Of a stretch of DNA of 64,000 bases, positions 16,697-25,039 are shown in pieces (the first letter of the stretch is position 1; each line of letters opens with the position of its first letter). Location of the stretch: the NCBI GenBank assembly GCA_965659725.1, contig CBFHXG010000005.1, positions 31,070-95,069 of the forward strand, in the 5' to 3' direction. The stretch is from Phaeocystidibacter sp965659725. GTDB lineage: Bacteria > Bacteroidota > Bacteroidia > Flavobacteriales > Schleiferiaceae. The notes below the pieces were generated by a model. The model was not told the DNA's origin, did not search any database, and worked only from the letters and a program-made list of their open reading frames with translations. The position numbers and the translations under genes are program-made.

Positions 16697-19600
16697 ATGG
16701 AAGATCTACATAAAACAAACCCCGATGATATCAAGGAGTTCGGTTTGTCAACCTTCGCGGTGAACAACCGCATGACGGCCTACGTGCTCACTTTTATCAT
16801 CTTCATCTCCGGCTTGATGGCGTATACATCGATGCCTTCCGAGGCCTTCCCGGAGATCGTAACACCAGAGATCTACGTAGGAACCCCTTATCCGGGTAAC
16901 TCGCCTCTCGATATCGAGAAGTTGATCTCCCGCCCCATCGAAAAAGAGATCAATGGGGTAACCAACATCGACGAATTGAACTCTACGTCTGTTCAAGGGT
17001 ATTCCACCATTCAGGCGAAGTTCGATTTTTCTGTTGAGCCTAGTGAGGCCCTTAGAAAGGTGAAGGATAAGGTTGATGTGGCTAAATCTGATCCTGATTT
17101 TCCTGCCGACCTTCCGGCTGATCCAAACGTGTTCGAGCTGAACATCAACGAATTGATGCCGATCCGTAACATCAACCTTTCGGGTCCATTTACCATCGAT
17201 CAGTTGAATGATTATGCGGAATACCTGGAAGATGAGATCGAAGGTTTAACAGAGATCTCGAAGGTCGAGATACGTGGTGTGGACGATAAAGAAGTAGCCG
17301 TTCAGCTCGACATGCAGCGTATGGAGTCGCTGAACCTATCGTTCAACGATATTGCCGGCGCGATCTCCAATGAAAACGTGTCGATTTCCGGAGGTGACCT
17401 TCTGGTTGACGGATACCGAAGAAACGTTCGCGTGGTGGGTGAATTTGAATCGGTTGAAGAGATCGAGAACATCATTGTAAAGCATGAGAATGCCGATGTT
17501 GTATACCTGCGCAACATCGCTGAGGTTTACTTCACTGAAGTTGAAAAGGAGAGTTTTGCGCGTGAGCGTGGGGCTCCAGTGGTGATGTTGGACGTGATGA
17601 AGCGTTCAGGTGAAAACTTGATCATCGTTTCAGATAAGATCGATCAGATCGTAGAAGATGCGAAGGAAAACTACTTTCCAGAGGAGTTGAATATCACCAT
17701 TACGAACGATCAAAGCGATCAAACCAAAACACAGTTGAGCGACCTTGAGAACAGTATCATCCTAGGTGTGATATTGGTAGTTGTGGTGCTCATGTTCTTC
17801 CTTGGCTTGCGAAACGCCTTGTTCGTGGGTATCGCGATACCACTTTCCATGTTGATGAGCTTCTTCATTCTCAACGTGATGGGAGTAACGCTGAATACCA
17901 TGGTGTTGTTTGCCCTGGTATTGGCCTTGGGTATGTTGGTTGACAACGGTATTGTGGTGGTTGAGAACATCTACCGTTTGATGGACGAAGGATATGATGC
18001 TATCACAGCAGCGAAGAAAGGTGCCGGTGAGGTTGCTTTGGCGATTATCGCATCCACGGCAACTACACTCGCGGCCTTCATTCCTTTGGCGTTTTGGCCG
18101 GGCATCTTCGGTGAGTTCATGAAATACTTACCGATCACATTAATCATTGTACTCGGTTCTTCCCTGTTTGTCGCCTTGGTTATCAATCCGGCGCTTACAT
18201 CGAAATTGATGAAGATAGAGGAGAAGGGAATCAATACGAAGAAGTGGTTGAAGATATCGATGATACTGCTCCTAGCAGGAGTGATCCTTGGATATGCTTT
18301 GCACGTGCTTGCACCTGTAGTAGCGCTCCGCGCCATAGGTAACCTCGCCATTGTATCTGGGTTGAGTATCCTTTTCTACGTGTTCTTCGTAGTGCCAATG
18401 ACAGAGCGATTCCAAGGCAGTTTCTTACCTAGGGTTGAGTCACATTACGAGCGCTTGTTGCGTTTCGCTCTTCGCGGTAGAAATGCGTATTTCTTCTTCT
18501 TTGGAACCGTAGGACTTCTTGTCCTTTCCTTTATGTTGGTCGGGCAATTCCCGCCAAAAACGCTTTTCTTCCCAGAGAATCAGCCTCAGCAGGCCATTGT
18601 ATATGCTGAGCTTCCTATCGGCACCGACATCATGGAAACCAATGAGGTGGCCTTGAAGATTGAAGCAGAGGTGTTCCGTGTAGTTGACAATTATACGTAT
18701 CCAAAGGTCGTGGATGGAGACACCATCGAATTCAATTATATGGTTGAATCCGTTATAGCTCAGGTAGGTGAAGGAACGTCAGACCCTAACCAAGGGCCAT
18801 CCATGGCACAAACGCCTAACAAGGCAAAGGTTACCGTGGCATTCCGTCCATTTGCTGAGCGCGTTGATCAAAATGGAAACCCAGTCACCAGTTCTTCTGT
18901 ATTGCAGAACATACGCGAGGCTATTTCCGATTATCCAGGGGTAAACCTAGCGGTAGACAAGAACTCGGACGGCCCTCCATCTGGTCCGCCTATCAACATT
19001 GAGATCAGTGGTGAAGATTACGGTCAATTGCTAGAGGAAGCAGAGAACATGCGTCGTTTTATCAACGAGCGCGGGATCCAAGGAATTGAAGAATTGCAGA
19101 TCGACGTTCAGTCTGGCAAACCGGAAATGCCAATAGAGATCGACCGTGTTAAGGCGAGGACATTGGGAATTAGCACTGCTCAGATCGGTGATGCTCTTCG
19201 TACTGCCTTGTTCGGAAAAGAGGTGTCTCGCTTCAAGCAAGGTGAAGATGATTACCCTATCAACCTTCGTTTTAGCGATAATTACCGCCATAATGTGGAT
19301 GATCTCTTGAATCAAAGGATCACCTTCCGCGATCCAGCCACGGGACGGATCAAGCAGGTACCTATCAGCGCCGTGGCCGAAGCGAAACTGTCGAGCACGT
19401 TCTCCGCCGTTAAGCGTAAGGACCTCGATCGGGTGATCACATTGTACTCGAACGTTGAAACGGGTGCCAACCCAACAGAAACCGTGAATGCCATCAAGGC
19501 GTCATTGGAGAGCTATGAATTACCGCGTGGTATTCAGTTCTCGTTCACTGGTCAGCAGGAAGAGCAAGCAGAGCAGTTGGCTTTCTTGACCAGCGCATTG

Positions 19601-20221
19601 ATGGCCGCTGTATTCCTGATCTTCTTGATCTTGGTGGCCCAGTTCAACTCTGCAAGCACTCCGTTTATCATCCTTACAACGGTTGTGTTGAGCTTGATCG
19701 GGGTATTACTTGGACTCGTAATCTTTCGTATGGAATTCGTGATCATGATGACAATGATCGGTATCATTTCACTAGCGGGTATCGTAGTGAATAATGCGAT
19801 CGTGTTGATCGATTATGCAAAGCAACTCATGAATCGTCGCAAGAAGATCTTGGGCTTGAAGCAAGATCAACTATTGCCGCGTGAAGAGCTGTATAAGATG
19901 ATTGTTGAAGCAGGAAAAACGCGTTTACGTCCGGTTCTTCTAACGGCCATTACCACCGTTCTGGGACTGATACCGTTGGCGACGGGTATGAACATCAATT
20001 TTGTTACGTTGATCACAGAAACGGATCCACAAGTATACTTTGGTGGGGATAACGTGATTTTCTGGGGGCCGATGTCGTGGACGGTGATCTTTGGATTGTC
20101 ATTCGCAACCTTCCTCACGTTGGTGATCGTGCCAGTGATGTTCTATTTGATAGAGCGAGGAAAGAGACGATTCTCTGAAGGAAAATCTGTTGACTCCATT
20201 GAGTTGGAAACAGCAGAGTAA
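16697..20221 (+). CDS. RND-family efflux permease (full length)
   Basis: A 1174-residue proton-driven efflux pump. It has a twelve-TM RND architecture: TM1 at about 28-48 (MTAYVLTFIIFISGLMAYTS), porter/docking loop 1, a TM2-6 block (~350-540) with the LVDNGIVVVENIYR proton-relay segment, a TM7 block, loop 2, and a TM8-12 block with GIVVNNAIVLIDYAKQ. It is longer than AcrB (about 1050 aa). An additional hydrophobic segment around 510-575 accounts for most of the difference and resembles the long RND permeases of Flavobacteriia. It is the last gene of the TetR operon and is followed 18 nt later by a strong terminator. Substrate unknown. Confidence 0.94.
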   Translation: MEDLHKTNPDDIKEFGLSTFAVNNRMTAYVLTFIIFISGLMAYTSMPSEAFPEIVTPEIYVGTPYPGNSPLDIEKLISRPIEKEINGVTNIDELNSTSVQGYSTIQAKFDFSVEPSEALRKVKDKVDVAKSDPDFPADLPADPNVFELNINELMPIRNINLSGPFTIDQLNDYAEYLEDEIEGLTEISKVEIRGVDDKEVAVQLDMQRMESLNLSFNDIAGAISNENVSISGGDLLVDGYRRNVRVVGEFESVEEIENIIVKHENADVVYLRNIAEVYFTEVEKESFARERGAPVVMLDVMKRSGENLIIVSDKIDQIVEDAKENYFPEELNITITNDQSDQTKTQLSDLENSIILGVILVVVVLMFFLGLRNALFVGIAIPLSMLMSFFILNVMGVTLNTMVLFALVLALGMLVDNGIVVVENIYRLMDEGYDAITAAKKGAGEVALAIIASTATTLAAFIPLAFWPGIFGEFMKYLPITLIIVLGSSLFVALVINPALTSKLMKIEEKGINTKKWLKISMILLLAGVILGYALHVLAPVVALRAIGNLAIVSGLSILFYVFFVVPMTERFQGSFLPRVESHYERLLRFALRGRNAYFFFFGTVGLLVLSFMLVGQFPPKTLFFPENQPQQAIVYAELPIGTDIMETNEVALKIEAEVFRVVDNYTYPKVVDGDTIEFNYMVESVIAQVGEGTSDPNQGPSMAQTPNKAKVTVAFRPFAERVDQNGNPVTSSSVLQNIREAISDYPGVNLAVDKNSDGPPSGPPINIEISGEDYGQLLEEAENMRRFINERGIQGIEELQIDVQSGKPEMPIEIDRVKARTLGISTAQIGDALRTALFGKEVSRFKQGEDDYPINLRFSDNYRHNVDDLLNQRITFRDPATGRIKQVPISAVAEAKLSSTFSAVKRKDLDRVITLYSNVETGANPTETVNAIKASLESYELPRGIQFSFTGQQEEQAEQLAFLTSALMAAVFLIFLILVAQFNSASTPFIILTTVVLSLIGVLLGLVIFRMEFVIMMTMIGIISLAGIVVNNAIVLIDYAKQLMNRRKKILGLKQDQLLPREELYKMIVEAGKTRLRPVLLTAITTVLGLIPLATGMNINFVTLITETDPQVYFGGDNVIFWGPMSWTVIFGLSFATFLTLVIVPVMFYLIERGKRRFSEGKSVDSIELETAE

Positions 20222-20238
20222 GTAGTGTTTTGAACGAG

Positions 20239-20268
20239 AAAGGCGGGGTGAGAACTCCGCCTTTTTTT
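20239..20268 (+). terminator. Intrinsic terminator of the TetR-TolC-RND operon
   Basis: The stem AAAGGCGG / CCGCCTTT has a 10-nt loop and is followed by a run of seven Ts. It lies 18 nt after the RND permease stop codon. Confidence 0.92.
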
Positions 20269-20590
20269 GTTTCCACTCGTGCCTAAGATGAGCAGATCGA
20301 GGGAAGAGAGGTGCTAGATAATGAAAAAGGACACAGGTGCAGAAAAGGGAGAAGTAAGTTGGATCGGATGGCCTGAAGCGGCCGGTCCAAATGAAATGAT
20401 TCAAATAGAACGGACTTCGATGACGGAGAGCACGGATGGTGAGGCAATGGTTCGCGAGGCATTGAATTTTCAGGACATCAACCGAGCGAGATGACGAGTA
20501 GCGAGGGGGACTAAATTGGATAGGTATGAATGAAAGAGTAGGGGGTTGATGAAAGTTTACGGGGTTGGAGAACGAGTGCGGGGATGGGTG
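20269..20590. other. Non-coding interval with no recognised feature
   Basis: About 320 bases between the RND operon terminator and the dispersed repeat element. No credible gene, tRNA or promoter was found. The only structure seen is a short self-complementary GGCC...GGCC motif near 20370. Small open frames here have no start context and no family resemblance. Confidence 0.5.
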
Positions 20591-20776
20591 TTTAGTGGGG
20601 CCCCCAGCCCCACCCCGTTCTCAAGTTAAGGGTTTGGATGGAGTGAGCTTGGTATTTCACTCTGCAAATCAATAGAAAGGGCACCAAGTGAATAACTACC
20701 CGTTTGTATCCGTTTATCATACGGGTAATAGAAGTTGATGGTCGTAAATTGATAGCAGGGGCGGGGTTGGGGCCCC
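20591..20776 (+). repeat. Dispersed GC-rich inverted-repeat element, copy 1
   Basis: About 186 bp bounded by complementary arms: GGGGCCCCCAGCCCCACCCC at 20597-20616 and GGGGCGGGGTTGGGGCCCC at 20758-20776. The arms can pair over ~19 bp. The inner conserved core around 20688-20760 contains ACTACCCGTTTGTATCCG and an internal TACCCGT...ACGGGTA hairpin. The same element occurs in opposite orientation at 40489-40676; arms and core are nearly identical while the left middle has diverged. A C8 run follows at 20789-20796. It resembles a MITE-like or structured-RNA repeat; no transposase is nearby. Confidence 0.8.
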
Positions 20777-20945
20777 TCAATATCACCTCCCCCCCCTGTC
20801 CGAATATCCTGCTCCCAGCCAAATTACCGTCAACATACATGAAACTCATCATCGGCCTTCAAAGTCACATTGCCATGGAGAGCGAAGTATCAGATACTCC
20901 AAAATAGGTTGCTCCTCGTGAACTGGCTGTCCTTAACCGCGGTCT

Positions 20946-22466
20946 CTATTGATATCCTTTGACCTTCTCGTCGATCAAGATCACAGATCCGTTTTGAAGG
21001 TAGTCGGGCAAAGGCTCGTTTGAATTCAGATGGAAAATGGCCACAGCCCTACCCTTATTGATTACCTCTTCAAACTGCGCTTTGGATGGAATGAAATGAT
21101 AGGCTGGTTGACCGGTGTAGAACATACATTCCACATAATGGCGACCTTTTACGTTGAAGATCACGGTATTTTCAGGCAGTGAGAGTCCTTCGAAGACCGC
21201 CTTGTTTTCTACCATCATTTTCGAATGCTCATTTCCGTGCTTGCTTTCCAAGAATCCTATATCAAATCTAAATGCGGTAAGACCTACAAGTAGGATTATC
21301 GTAAGGGTAGCCTTCATTGACCTTGAATTGATCAGGTTGAGTATCCCATCGAAACACGTGGCGATGAATAAGAACATCGGCATGGCTACAACTACGGTGA
21401 ACGAAGGCATCTTGGTTGCTGCGAAACTATAGAAGAGGTAGGTTACGGCAACCATCACCATGAGCGAGATGAGCGCTTTCTTTTGCTTGAATCGCCGAAT
21501 GGCAAGTATGATACCTGGAAGGATAGCGAGGGTAGATATCCATCCATATATGGTCGGGAATTGTTCGAAATGATACCAGAAAGATCCACTGTGCGCTTCA
21601 ACGGCTTCTGAAAGGTGCAGTGTGTTGTAGGCTTGAGCTGCAGCCGCTTCTTGAGGATACCATGCATAGGTGAGAAGTTGCCACGGCAAGGCAACCAAAA
21701 CCGTTATTAGTAAGGATAGGAGCAGATCTGCATTTTGTTTGATCGAGAACCTTCGCTCTTGCAATCGGTATATGCCCCATCCGAGGTAAATGAGAAGTCC
21801 AACCAACCACTTACACAGGATGGCCATCCCAGAGAACAAGCCGATCAAGATCAACCAATAGCGCTTACGGGAGTGCAGGTATTCCACCCAGGCCCAGACG
21901 CTAAGCGATACATAGGCCAAGAAAGAGATGTCATTGTGATCGACCTCCTGTCGGCCTGAAACCAACTCCATCAAATAGATGCTGCTAATGATAAGTACCG
22001 CAGCGAAGTAGCCAACTCTTCGATTGAAGATGAGCTTTCCCGTTCGGTAGGTGATGGGCACTAATGCTGTAGCGAGGATCACACTTGGGAGGCGAAGCGT
22101 ATACTCCGATATTCCGAACATTTTAAAACTGAGGGCTATTTGCCAGAGGAATAATGGCTGTTTGTGAAGCCAAATATGGAATCGATCCCAACGATCGTAG
22201 GCCATCGTTACTACGGGATCATCGTAAAGCGTTGGCATTAACGGATGATTCATCATATTCTTAGCCACCAGTGCGTGGAATCGTTCATCCCAAAGATTGA
22301 GGAATGGATCGAGCAGGGCAGAGAAGCTGAACAGGCAAAAGGCAGCAAGTAGAAGCGATAGGATGGTCGCTCTGTTTCTCTCAGATCTCAAATGAAAGAA
22401 CACGCTCCCTAAAATGAAAAAGACGGTTAGGGTAAGAAGGATGATCTGTGTGGTAGAGTAGTTCAA
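20946..22466 (-). CDS. Glycosyltransferase family 39 / ArnT-like membrane protein
   Basis: A 506-residue polytopic GT-C glycosyltransferase with about 11-12 hydrophobic segments. The acidic catalytic motif in the first periplasmic loop is LWDERFHALVAKNM (~58-71). The ArnT/PMT-type EYTLRLPSVILATALVPITY segment follows (~121-140). The C-terminal ~100 residues form a soluble domain. It presumably transfers a sugar from a polyprenyl-phosphate donor to lipid or protein at the outer face of the inner membrane. The start at 22466 is TTG; no in-frame ATG exists between the upstream stop and this codon. It stands alone, with repeats on its upstream side. Confidence 0.85.
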   Translation of the reverse strand: MNYSTTQIILLTLTVFFILGSVFFHLRSERNRATILSLLLAAFCLFSFSALLDPFLNLWDERFHALVAKNMMNHPLMPTLYDDPVVTMAYDRWDRFHIWLHKQPLFLWQIALSFKMFGISEYTLRLPSVILATALVPITYRTGKLIFNRRVGYFAAVLIISSIYLMELVSGRQEVDHNDISFLAYVSLSVWAWVEYLHSRKRYWLILIGLFSGMAILCKWLVGLLIYLGWGIYRLQERRFSIKQNADLLLSLLITVLVALPWQLLTYAWYPQEAAAAQAYNTLHLSEAVEAHSGSFWYHFEQFPTIYGWISTLAILPGIILAIRRFKQKKALISLMVMVAVTYLFYSFAATKMPSFTVVVAMPMFLFIATCFDGILNLINSRSMKATLTIILLVGLTAFRFDIGFLESKHGNEHSKMMVENKAVFEGLSLPENTVIFNVKGRHYVECMFYTGQPAYHFIPSKAQFEEVINKGRAVAIFHLNSNEPLPDYLQNGSVILIDEKVKGYQ

Positions 22467-22527
22467 TTCGGTTGAAGCCAGCTTGAGTGTTGCTTCACCG
22501 AAAATAGTGTTCTTTGGTGACTATTCG

Positions 22528-22574
22528 TTGATCGGATGATCCGACTATCAGATCATCTGACGATCGGATCATCC
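22528..22574. repeat. GATC-rich palindromic intergenic repeat, unit A
   Basis: This segment contains TCGGATGATCCGA, a 13-nt palindrome, followed by GATCATCTGACGATCGG and then ATCATCC. The second half recurs at 23317-23344 with one mismatch over 23 nt. The palindromic first half recurs in inverted orientation at 24397-24426. It lies between the GT39 gene and the Spy-like gene. Confidence 0.7.
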
Positions 22575-22586
22575 AAGTATCGAAAC

Positions 22587-23171
22587 CTACCCTCTCCTAT
22601 CCATACTCCGGAAAATTTCCAATTGCTCTTTGGTGAGTACCTCCATGATCTGATTTTTCATGGATTCACGAAGGGCTTGGTGTTCGGCCCGAAGAGCGTC
22701 CATCTTCTCCTTATTGGACTCCTGTATCTCTTCGATCTGCGCAAGTTGTTCGGGTGTTAGGTCCAGTTTCTCCTTCAAGCGCTCGAGTTGAGCGTTGCGT
22801 TCGGCAAGACCGTGGCGTTCACCTCTACGTGTATGCCCTTCGCGCTCTTCACGTTGAGCTTGTCGCGTCTGACGCCTTTCCGTCCTTAGACTTTGCAGCT
22901 TCTCTCTTTGCTCATCGGTGAGAATATGGTTAACACTCTCCTGCATCTGTTGGCGCATTTGAACGTGCGCCTCTCGTTGCTCCTGCATCTGAGTCCTGAA
23001 TTGCTCCATGGTCAAACGAAGCGTTTCGCGTTGTTCTTGTGTAAGTTCTAACTCCTCGGCCATTTGCTCGAGTCGGGCTTCTGGATCTCTTTCGTTGCCC
23101 TGATTCTGACCGCGCTGTGCGGTGGCACTAATGGTTAGGGCGAGTAGTGCGATCGTTATTGACGATTTCAT
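22587..23171 (-). CDS. Spy/CpxP-like periplasmic LTxxQ protein
   Basis: A secreted, highly charged helical protein of 194 residues when started at ATG 23171 (MKSSITIALLALTISATAQ signal peptide, cleaved about after residue 18). Two LTxxQ-type repeats are visible, LELTQEQRETLR and LDLTPEQLAQIEE, plus ILTDEQREKLQ and VLTKEQLEIF. These are hallmarks of the Spy/CpxP fold, a periplasmic ATP-independent chaperone or stress sensor. The longer frame from 23228 would put 19 non-signal residues, including a GATC repeat remnant, before the signal peptide, so I reject it. No two-component partner is adjacent. Confidence 0.8.
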   Translation of the reverse strand: MKSSITIALLALTISATAQRGQNQGNERDPEARLEQMAEELELTQEQRETLRLTMEQFRTQMQEQREAHVQMRQQMQESVNHILTDEQREKLQSLRTERRQTRQAQREEREGHTRRGERHGLAERNAQLERLKEKLDLTPEQLAQIEEIQESNKEKMDALRAEHQALRESMKNQIMEVLTKEQLEIFRSMDRRG

Positions 23172-23185
23172 TATTTGAAGATTTT

Positions 23186-23204
23186 CAGATGATCGGCTGA
23201 TCAG
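23186..23204. repeat. GATC-rich palindromic repeat, degenerate unit
   Basis: CAGATGATCGGCTGATCAG just upstream of the Spy-like gene. It resembles the GATC-rich units on either side but is shorter and less conserved. Confidence 0.4.
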
Positions 23205-23316
23205 ACGCGCTGAACTTCCACTCATCATGGATTAACATGAAATTGGATGATGAATGATTGAGAAGGTTTAAAAACGAGAGATAAGAGAATGTCAGTTTTT
23301 GCGATTCCTATCCATA

Positions 23317-23344
23317 GGATCATCTGACGATCCGATCATCTGAC
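23317..23344. repeat. GATC-rich palindromic intergenic repeat, unit B
   Basis: The 23-nt core GATCATCTGACGATC-C-GATCATC matches unit A at 22551-22573 with a single mismatch. It ends 17 nt before the -7 box of the PlsC gene, so it overlaps the expected upstream promoter region. Confidence 0.7.
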
Positions 23345-23360
23345 TCTCCAATAATCGACT

Positions 23361-23368
23361 TACATTTG
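23361..23368 (+). promoter_or_regulatory. -7 box (TACATTTG) of the PlsC-gatC unit
   Basis: An exact TAnnTTTG match ending 5 nt before the GTG start codon at 23374. Transcription would start at or next to the start codon, giving a leaderless message. Confidence 0.6.
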
Positions 23369-23373
23369 CCGGC

Positions 23374-24105
23374 GTGAAAAGGCCTATTCAAATCGCATTC
23401 GGAATACTCTACCACATTTGGTATTACATGGTGATGGCCTTGGTGATATTGAGCATTTTCCCGTTCATCTATGTGACGTCTAGGAAGCAAGAGGATTATC
23501 CTCGATTCTTCAAGTGGGCCCGTGTTTGGGCGAGAGCTGTTTTGGTTTTGATGGGCTACAGAATGAAGGTTGAAGGACAAGAGTACATCGATCCAAACCG
23601 ACAATATATCATCTGTGCGAATCATGCCTCGGAGTTGGACATTATGATGACCTTGGCCATCGTGCCGAGCCCGTTTGTTTTCATCGGCAAAAAGGAGCTG
23701 GCCAAGCTCCCCCTTTTTGGATACTTCTATAAGCGGACGAATGTATTAGTGGACAGAAGAAGTGTGTCCTCTAAGCGCAGGGCAATGGAGATGGCATCGA
23801 ATCGGATCAAGGATGGCATGGGCATGTGCATTTTTCCTGAAGGCGGGATACCACCCACACCGTATTTGGCGCCCTTTAAGATGGGAGCTTTTAAGCTTGC
23901 GGTTGAACATCATGTTCCAGTTTTGAGTATCGCATTTCCAGATAACCGAAAGCGATTCCCTGACTTTATGCACGGGGGGAGACCGGGGAAACTAAGAGCG
24001 AGAATTATTGGGTCGGTTGAAACGACCCACATGAAAGAGGAGCACATTGCCGCGTTGCGTGACCAAACGTATAACCGTATCTTTGAGGCGTTAAACGATA
24101 TGTGA
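23374..24105 (+). CDS. 1-acyl-sn-glycerol-3-phosphate acyltransferase (PlsC-like)
   Basis: A 243-residue membrane-associated acyltransferase. It has an N-terminal membrane helix (~14-35), then the acyltransferase block: NHASELD with catalytic HX4D (His84, Asp89), the VLVDRR substrate motif (~124-129) and FPEGG (154-158). It makes phosphatidic acid from lysophosphatidic acid, or acylates a related lipid. The GTG start at 23374 is set by the -7 box just upstream. Its TGA stop overlaps the gatC ATG (TGATG), so the two genes are translationally coupled. Confidence 0.9.
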   Translation: MKRPIQIAFGILYHIWYYMVMALVILSIFPFIYVTSRKQEDYPRFFKWARVWARAVLVLMGYRMKVEGQEYIDPNRQYIICANHASELDIMMTLAIVPSPFVFIGKKELAKLPLFGYFYKRTNVLVDRRSVSSKRRAMEMASNRIKDGMGMCIFPEGGIPPTPYLAPFKMGAFKLAVEHHVPVLSIAFPDNRKRFPDFMHGGRPGKLRARIIGSVETTHMKEEHIAALRDQTYNRIFEALNDM

Positions 24106-24392
24106 TGAGAATCTCAAAAGAGGAAATCAACAAACTAGCCCATTTATCCCGACTTGAACTCGACGAGAAAGCAGTTGAGAATATGCAAACGGATATGGAC
24201 AAGATCCTCGACTTTGTCGCGCAGATCGAAGAACTCGACCTCGAAGGGATAGAGCCATTGGTTTATATGACCGATGAAACGAATGTACTTCGCGAGGACA
24301 AGGTAGTACAAGACATAACCCATGCCGAGGCACTCAAGAACGCTCCAGACGCAGATACGGATTACTTTAGAGTCTCAACGGTCAAGAAGTGA
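24105..24392 (+). CDS. gatC: Asp-tRNA(Asn)/Glu-tRNA(Gln) amidotransferase subunit C
   Basis: A 95-residue GatC, the small subunit holding GatA and GatB together in the transamidosome. Family landmarks: ISKEEINKLAHLSRLELDEK at the N-terminus, the MDKILDFVAQIEELD helix, and the LREDKV and ADTDYFRVSTVKK C-terminus. I choose ATG 24105, which overlaps the upstream stop; GTG 24102 would be one codon longer. gatA and gatB are not in the window. Pairing with plsC appears to be translational coupling. Confidence 0.93.
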   Translation: MRISKEEINKLAHLSRLELDEKAVENMQTDMDKILDFVAQIEELDLEGIEPLVYMTDETNVLREDKVVQDITHAEALKNAPDADTDYFRVSTVKK

Positions 24393-24396
24393 TTGA

Positions 24397-24426
24397 CAGA
24401 TTATCGGATCATCCGATGATCAGACC
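24397..24426. repeat. GATC-rich palindromic intergenic repeat, unit C
   Basis: ATCGGATCATCCGAT is a 15-nt palindrome with a central C; it is the reverse complement of the palindromic half of unit A. A TGATCAG follows. It lies a few bases after the gatC stop, between convergent genes. Confidence 0.65.
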
Positions 24427-24461
24427 AACCGACCATTTGCACCGCCGATAGACAGGTGAGT

Positions 24462-24902
24462 TTACCACCGGCCTTTCACCTTTTTCATTGCAAAGGCACT
24501 CTGCAATCGGCCTATGTGTGGAACCGCTGCCAATTTATGAGAAATGAAGTGTTGGTAAGACTCCATATCCGTGGTTTGAACTTTGAGAAGGTAATCAAAA
24601 GAGCCAGCTATGTGGTGGCATTCCACTACCTCGTCGAGATTATCTATTTCCCCTTCAAAAGCGCGCAACATTTCGAGCTCATGCGATTGTAAGCTGACTT
24701 CACAGAAGGCGGTTAGCGTAAGGCCTATCTTCTGTGGATTCACTCTAGCGGAGTAACCAATAATCACACCCGCTTTTTCGAGCTTCTTCACTCGTTCATG
24801 TACGGGAGTAGTAGATCGATTTACAGCTAAGGCCAATTGTGAGATGGTCATCTTCCCATCATTCCTCAAGAGTTCAACGATCTTTCTATCTAAAATATCC
24901 AT
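24462..24902 (-). CDS. Lrp/AsnC-family transcriptional regulator
   Basis: A 146-residue feast/famine regulator. The N-terminal HTH is at about 3-60 (LDRKIVELLRNDGKMTISQL; RSTTPVHERVKKLEKAGVI). The C-terminal RAM ligand-binding domain is at ~65-140 (VECHHIAGSFDYLLKVQTTD). It is divergent from the PLP sulfur-amino-acid enzyme at 25040 and probably controls it in response to an amino acid. The shared 137-nt intergenic region is very AT-rich. Confidence 0.93.
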   Translation of the reverse strand: MDILDRKIVELLRNDGKMTISQLALAVNRSTTPVHERVKKLEKAGVIIGYSARVNPQKIGLTLTAFCEVSLQSHELEMLRAFEGEIDNLDEVVECHHIAGSFDYLLKVQTTDMESYQHFISHKLAAVPHIGRLQSAFAMKKVKGRW

Positions 24903-25039
24903 ACTGGAATTATTTTCTGTCTACCTCTGTTTACGAGCAGGAATTTAGGATTTTATACTACTTTTTAGGGTTAAATAAGATGTTATTTTCGATTAAATTC
25001 GCAATAATTGGAATTTTTGTAAAATCTAAACTCACTGCT

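Noticed and set aside
20704..20907. 67-residue open frame over repeat copy 1
   Set aside because: Only the part inside the repeat is shared with copy 2 and the rest diverges completely, so I annotate a repeat rather than a gene.
24839..25039. Upstream extension of the PLP enzyme to 24839
   Set aside because: It overlaps the start of the divergent Lrp gene and covers an AT-rich promoter; family similarity begins after ATG 25040.
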